Part shown: positions 5,780-9,672 of the stretch, in pieces | Numbering within the stretch: the first letter of the stretch is position 1 | Layout: each line of letters starts with the position of its first letter | From: Candidatus Hydrogenedentota bacterium | GTDB taxonomy: Bacteria > Hydrogenedentota > Hydrogenedentia > Hydrogenedentales > SLHB01 | Direction of reading: 5' to 3' | Assembly (NCBI GenBank): GCA_003557825.1 | Contig: PWNM01000025.1 | Span: forward strand, 1-9,672 | DNA: 9,672 bases | Notes under the pieces: generated by a model | Seen by the model: only the letters and a program-made list of their open reading frames with translations | The model's database searches: none | Told to the model about the DNA's origin: nothing | Program-made: the position numbers and the translations under genes

Positions 5780-7732
5780 TCAGTTCTCCGTCTGACGATT
5801 CAGCTCATCGATCTTGCGCAACAGCATGAAGGTGAAGTGGTCGACAAACCGAATCCGGTCGCCATCATCCGATGCCATCACGTTGTCGATTACATTTTTA
5901 TGCCAGGTCGGAGTCCGCAGTATGGTCCGGGCACATCGGAAACGGGGAAGATCCTCGCCGAGCATATCGCGGATCATGGTGGCGGCACGCTCCTCGCTTT
6001 CACTGTGAAGGTAAATGTTTACCCGGGCTAACGGCATCGTATCCTGATGCAACCCCCGAGGCGGATCCCCTTGCGTGAACAGGCCTTCCTGGGAGAATTC
6101 CATATATCGATCCAAGCCTTTATCGCCCATGAACGGACTGAATCCGTCGATGACAAAACCGGTGATGGTCAGATCGAATTTCTCATAATTCCGTTTACAG
6201 TACTCCACCCAGCAATCCCATCCATCGGGATGACCTTCTCCCCGGTTCTCTGCCGTGAGCATGCCGGGATTGAGATATCCAGCGCCACTGTCTCCGGCCA
6301 CAAACCAATCGTTGGGACCCTGATTGGTCCGCACATAGTGCAGCGCATGGGGGGCTCGGCGGTCCAGGTTCGGGTTGAACGCCCATCCCATGGGAATATC
6401 ATGACGGGCTGGATCGGCCCAGAGCCGGGGAACCATTCTGTTTAGCCACGCGGCGCTATCATAATCGCCCATATAGAAGGTGACATACATGTACGGCGCA
6501 ACCTGACCGTCATCGTCGATAAATCCTTGCGCGCGAAGATCGGCTTCCGTTGGTCGCTCATTCTGCTCATATCGTTCCTCTGTAGGGTGATGCTGATAGA
6601 ACGACGCATTGGCCAGTCCGGACAACCCAATGGCATCGGCATCGATCACAGCGTTATACATGGAACCAAGACGCACCAGATCCCATTCAGCCGGCACGCC
6701 GCCATGTTGACTTCCGCCCGGCGCGCTGCTTGTGTATTTCCAGGCCCATGGGGTGAAACCGCCGATATGCGTAATACCAGAACCCCGCTGTGAATAGATG
6801 GTGTCCAATATCTGTATAAAAACACCCCGATCCGCTCCCAGTGGTTGTTCCGGATCATCGTTGGGCGCTTCATCTTCATGAACACTCAGATCGAAGAAGA
6901 ACGCCCGTTGGGAAATGAAGAAATCGTGATTGGTAACCGTGTTATTGTCTAATGCACTACGCTTGGGATGTTCGAGCCAAAAGGTGTCGAGATAGAAGGC
7001 CAGGAACTCATCGCTCACCTTACCGGGATTCATGTAGCGCTGTTTGAGCCATAGATAGGCATCCGCTTTTGCGCTCCCCGTAGAGGGAATGGCCGGCTCG
7101 GTTCGCGGTATGGGTTCCCCTTTAATGCCGGAGAACATGGGACTTCCGTCGTCGTTGAAGAGGCGAAATTCATCATCAATACCGACATCCAAAGCCATAA
7201 CGCGCTGATAAACGGAATTCGGATTTTCATCATATCGGAGGCATATCCGGTTTTCGACACCGGCGATGGTACTGGCGAGATTGGACGTAGCCCATAGGTT
7301 TTCATGGTGGGTTACATACCCGTAGATGGAGCCGGCAAACGTTTCAACCAGTTCCTCAACCGAGCCGATGGTCTCGACGGGCCGACCTTCGAGCCATTCC
7401 CCGTCGCTCCGCAGGTGATCGAACCAGAAATCATCGAACTCCGGCTGAAAGCGCAGGAACAGCACGGGTGCTTCCCGGTTCACAATCCCCTGAACTGAGG
7501 CAGCAAGATGAGCGACATCCCACGCCTCGCGGGTTTGGGCAGGATCATCCCGATCCAGATCATGCAAATAGCTGATGTCAAAACGGTAAATCGTACCTTC
7601 ATGCATCATGGTTGTTTCTTCCCCCGGCGTCGCCGCCTGACCAAAGGCGATAGCCACATAGGTCATGCCTACAATAAAGACCAACATCCCGAATGTAGCT
7701 CGGTTCCTATTTACGTGTAGTTCCACGGTCAT
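5780..7732 (-). CDS. Secreted GxGYxYP-family putative glycoside hydrolase
   Basis: Protein of 650 aa. Residues 1-33 are a signal peptide: a basic start (NRNR), a hydrophobic core (GMLVFIVGMTYVAIAFG) and a likely cut after GQA, so it is exported. The rest matches the GxGYxYP family (N- and C-terminal Pfam domains of that name), known mainly from carbohydrate-degradation loci and biochemically poorly defined. Visible motifs are GGFTPWAWKY (residues 324-333), GDYDSAAW (422-429), PMGWAFNPNL and the name-giving GAGYLNPG at 483-490, where the second aromatic of GxGYxYP is Asn. D423 and D425 are reasonable catalytic candidates, by inference only. The ATG at 7732 is preferred because the signal peptide starts neatly there; an in-frame TTG at 7756 would add eight residues. 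It is divergent from the GH-A enzyme at 7994, which suggests a shared polysaccharide target. Family call good, substrate unknown. Confidence 0.82.
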   Translation of the reverse strand: MTVELHVNRNRATFGMLVFIVGMTYVAIAFGQAATPGEETTMMHEGTIYRFDISYLHDLDRDDPAQTREAWDVAHLAASVQGIVNREAPVLFLRFQPEFDDFWFDHLRSDGEWLEGRPVETIGSVEELVETFAGSIYGYVTHHENLWATSNLASTIAGVENRICLRYDENPNSVYQRVMALDVGIDDEFRLFNDDGSPMFSGIKGEPIPRTEPAIPSTGSAKADAYLWLKQRYMNPGKVSDEFLAFYLDTFWLEHPKRSALDNNTVTNHDFFISQRAFFFDLSVHEDEAPNDDPEQPLGADRGVFIQILDTIYSQRGSGITHIGGFTPWAWKYTSSAPGGSQHGGVPAEWDLVRLGSMYNAVIDADAIGLSGLANASFYQHHPTEERYEQNERPTEADLRAQGFIDDDGQVAPYMYVTFYMGDYDSAAWLNRMVPRLWADPARHDIPMGWAFNPNLDRRAPHALHYVRTNQGPNDWFVAGDSGAGYLNPGMLTAENRGEGHPDGWDCWVEYCKRNYEKFDLTITGFVIDGFSPFMGDKGLDRYMEFSQEGLFTQGDPPRGLHQDTMPLARVNIYLHSESEERAATMIRDMLGEDLPRFRCARTILRTPTWHKNVIDNVMASDDGDRIRFVDHFTFMLLRKIDELNRQTEN

Positions 7733-7757
7733 CTCTCCATTCCATTCAATGCCCAAG

Positions 7758-7771
7758 TCTTATCGATAAGA
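7758..7771. promoter_or_regulatory. Perfect 14-bp palindrome, possible operator
   Basis: TCTTATCGATAAGA reads the same on both strands and lies 26 bases upstream of the chosen ATG of the GxGYxYP gene. On the minus strand it directly follows the candidate promoter at 7772-7800, so it would cover the transcript start, as repressor sites often do. A dimeric regulator could bind here; as RNA the arms would form only a loopless hairpin, so a DNA site is the better reading. No regulator gene lies in the window. Confidence 0.4.
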
Positions 7772-7800
7772 AGCGTACCTTATCTGCACAGACCATTCAA
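7772..7800 (-). promoter_or_regulatory. Candidate promoter for the GxGYxYP gene
   Basis: On the minus strand TTGAAT (plus-strand 7795-7800), a 17-base gap and TACGCT (7772-7777) form a weak sigma-70-like promoter whose start point would fall in the palindrome at 7758-7771. The -10 box matches at only three positions. Confidence 0.22.
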
Positions 7801-7928
7801 CCTCGTTGGTGCTTGGTTCAACGGCGCGAATTGGACGATGGCGATATTGGCATAGTAGAAAAACGTTGCATCGTCCTTTTGCCACTTCCTGGCAACATGG
7901 TACACATACTTATGACCCACTGCTTGTC

Positions 7929-7957
7929 TTGACTACGTGCCCTCATGTCGGTAGGCT
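7929..7957 (+). promoter_or_regulatory. Candidate promoter for the GH-A glycoside hydrolase gene
   Basis: TTGACT (7929-7934; 5 of 6 consensus positions), a 17-base gap and TAGGCT (7952-7957; 3 of 6) lie 37 bases before the ATG at 7994. The -35 is good and the -10 poor, which would fit a promoter needing an activator. Little else stands out in the spacer except TTCAAC three times (7796, 7817, 7972), too short to weigh much. Confidence 0.3.
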
Positions 7958-7993
7958 GGCAATGCATTGGGTTCAACAGATGGAGGTATGGGT

Positions 7994-9672
7994 ATGTTGA
8001 CAATTCTGTTTATGATGACGTGTTCCGCTGTCGACGGCGTGCTTGTTCCCGAGGAGCCGGAGCGGTTTCTACTCGAACCGGGCGTGGAGGTGGAGCTGGC
8101 CTGGCAGGCTATGGGGCTATTTCCCGAGGAGGCCGTTTCGGCGCAGATTATCGACTATGCCGGCGATGTCGTTCAAGAGCTGAATGCAACAGTAGATGGT
8201 AGCCGCGTTGTTCTGCGTTTTACCCCACAGCGGGGGTATGTCGACATCCGCTTTCCGGACCTCGAACAAACCTTTGGCATTGTAGCGCTTGATGCGGCGC
8301 CCGAACCTCGCGACCGGTTTTTTGGCATTGATGCGGCTATGTCATGGCTGGTGCAGAGCGATGCCGAACGAGCTTCCATCATGAAGATGACGGATTGGCT
8401 TGGCATCACGATTGTTCGGGAACGGATCAACTGGTCGGCTATCGAGCCTGTGCGGGGCCAGTTCAACTGGGAAACGGCTCACCGCTATGAGACCTTTCGG
8501 AGGGATCTCGCGGATCATGGGCTCGAAGTCCTCGATGTGTTTCATGATGCGCCGGTCTGGGCCGGACGGACGGAGAAAAACCCCTATCCGAATGATCTGC
8601 TGGCCGCCGCGGCATCGTGGCAACAGATTGGTGATCGCTGGGGAGCCATGTGGGGCGGAATCGAGATTTGGAACGAGCCGGATATCCATTTCGGCGGCGA
8701 CCTGCCGGCCGACCAGTATGTCGCCGTTGCCAAGGCTGCGGCCAATGGCTTGCTGGCATCAAATTACGACGGTCCCATCGTACAGGGTGTGTTCACCCAT
8801 CTCGTGTCGCGGTCCGTACTGGATCCATTCGCGGATAGCGGCTTGCTTGATGCGGGGCACATCATGTCGTTTCACGATTACCGTTCGGTCGGTGCGATTG
8901 AGGAATTGACCGTTCTATTCCGTGACTGGCTGGATGAGTATAACCATCCACGAATGCCGCTGTGGATTTCGGAATGCGGCTGGCCCTGGGATCGAGGACC
9001 CGGCCGACCTCCGCACGATCAAGATGCCGAGAGTGCTCATATCAGCATCGGCAAGGTTATCGAAGCACGGGCCGTAGGCATCGAACGGCATTTCCCCTTT
9101 GTGCTGCCTTTCTACGAGGAAAACGACAAGAATTTCGGCATGCTGGCGCGAGATGTGACGCCGTTGCGGGCTTTTGGGGCCTATGCACAGGCTATCCGGG
9201 CGCTTTCGAATCACCGGTATGTCGGAGATTGGGTGGACGGCCAAATGGAGCATGTTCGAACGCCCGTATTCGTTCACGGCGAGGACGCCGTTCTTGTGAT
9301 CGTCGCCGAACGAGAAGGGGCTCAGTTTATGCTCGATGGAGCGATAGTCCCGCGGGCAGTCGCGGGAATCGATGGACGGGAACTCGTATTGGCGTCCAAT
9401 GGGGCGGTTTCCCTGCACGACGGCATTGCCTACCTTCATGTTGCCGCGGAAGATATTGAAGCGTATCTCGACGACGATACGGCTACCGCCCGGTTGTTCC
9501 AGCTGGGCGACGAGCCTGAGCCGGGCGAGCCGAGCTTTTTCCCCGTCGTCCTTCAGCACCTCCCGGATTTGGATGTCGTGGGGGCTACCAGCCGCCGATA
9601 TCATGTGGATGAAGCCGGCAAAGATCATCGGTTGTCCCTGCGTATCAATAACTTTGATGATGCACCGCGCCA
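7994..9672 (+). CDS. Clan GH-A glycoside hydrolase (GH39/GH5-like), cut by right edge
   Basis: An open frame of 559 codons that leaves the window with no stop. ATG 7994 has a GGAGG site at 7982-7986, seven bases upstream; ATG 7988 is in frame but only one base from that site. The short hydrophobic start (MLTILFMMTCSA) suggests export, but it lacks a basic n-region and a proper lipobox. Residues about 20-105 look like a small beta-sandwich. From about 109 (FFGIDAAMSW) a (beta/alpha)8 barrel follows, with the probable acid/base E228 in EIWNEPD and the probable nucleophile E327 in LWISECGW, 99 residues apart, as expected of retaining clan GH-A enzymes. INWSAIEPVRGQFNWE (about 145-160) is the usual first-strand region of GH39/GH5-like proteins. 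After about 410 beta-strand-rich sequence follows, and a further domain begins near 505. Substrate and exact family are undecided. It probably acts with the divergent GxGYxYP protein outside the cytoplasm. Confidence 0.8.
   Translation, partial: MLTILFMMTCSAVDGVLVPEEPERFLLEPGVEVELAWQAMGLFPEEAVSAQIIDYAGDVVQELNATVDGSRVVLRFTPQRGYVDIRFPDLEQTFGIVALDAAPEPRDRFFGIDAAMSWLVQSDAERASIMKMTDWLGITIVRERINWSAIEPVRGQFNWETAHRYETFRRDLADHGLEVLDVFHDAPVWAGRTEKNPYPNDLLAAAASWQQIGDRWGAMWGGIEIWNEPDIHFGGDLPADQYVAVAKAAANGLLASNYDGPIVQGVFTHLVSRSVLDPFADSGLLDAGHIMSFHDYRSVGAIEELTVLFRDWLDEYNHPRMPLWISECGWPWDRGPGRPPHDQDAESAHISIGKVIEARAVGIERHFPFVLPFYEENDKNFGMLARDVTPLRAFGAYAQAIRALSNHRYVGDWVDGQMEHVRTPVFVHGEDAVLVIVAEREGAQFMLDGAIVPRAVAGIDGRELVLASNGAVSLHDGIAYLHVAAEDIEAYLDDDTATARLFQLGDEPEPGEPSFFPVVLQHLPDLDVVGATSRRYHVDEAGKDHRLSLRINNFDDAPR

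Noticed and set aside
7796..7977. Three copies of TTCAAC in the divergent spacer as regulator sites
   Set aside because: Six bases with irregular spacing is close to chance expectation.
8915..9628. Minus-strand open frame of 237 codons
   Set aside because: It lies wholly antisense to the GH-A gene, whose domains and catalytic motifs are clear; the antisense translation shows no recognisable domain.
1..9672. Defence island, prophage, insertion sequence, CRISPR array or tRNA gene
   Set aside because: No transposase, phage, Cas or nuclease-like protein, no repeated spaced units and no cloverleaf-like sequence were seen.

Overview
The window looks like chromosomal DNA of a free-living, moderately GC-rich Gram-negative bacterium. 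It holds seven protein-coding genes, two of them cut by the window edges, and I see no RNA gene, transposon, phage gene or CRISPR array. Three secreted proteins occur together (a trypsin-like protease with a long pro-region, a GxGYxYP-type putative glycoside hydrolase and a clan GH-A glycoside hydrolase) beside an ADP-ribosylglycohydrolase-family protein. This mix is typical of polysaccharide-degrading PVC-like or related phyla such as Planctomycetota, Kiritimatiellota, Lentisphaerota or Hydrogenedentota. The assignment is an inference from gene content; there is no rRNA or other marker for a firm one.

Layout. Positions 1-665 (minus) carry the N-terminal 221 codons of a secreted S1-family protease that continues past the left edge. 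A roughly 200-bp divergent spacer separates it from cysE (864-1667, plus), serine O-acetyltransferase. Next, 114 bp later, is an ADP-ribosylglycohydrolase-family gene (1782-3140, plus), preceded by a perfect 7-bp-stem hairpin beside its ribosome binding site. A 193-bp gap with a candidate promoter leads to a tight plus-strand cluster: DAHP synthase (3334-4359), scpB (4356-4934, 4-bp ATGA overlap) and an RluB/RsuA-type pseudouridine synthase (4971-5684). The minus-strand GxGYxYP gene (5780-7732) converges on this cluster. It is divergent from a clan GH-A glycoside hydrolase (7994 to beyond the right edge) across a spacer of about 260 bp that contains a perfect 14-bp palindrome.

How the parts relate. 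The centre is housekeeping: cysteine synthesis, entry into the aromatic pathway, chromosome condensation and rRNA modification. Key residues of CysE and DAHP synthase fall at the same residue numbers as in the Escherichia coli and Thermotoga maritima enzymes, so both should be functional. The right end looks like the start of a carbohydrate-degradation locus made of two exported, divergently transcribed glycoside-hydrolase-type proteins that may share a regulator. The linkage of DAHP synthase to scpB with no scpA in view is the most unusual operon feature. I found no clear evidence of a wholly new biological system; the best leads are the less-characterised GxGYxYP/GH-A divergent pair and the ADP-ribosylglycohydrolase homologue with an altered metal-site motif and a roughly 100-residue N-terminal extension.
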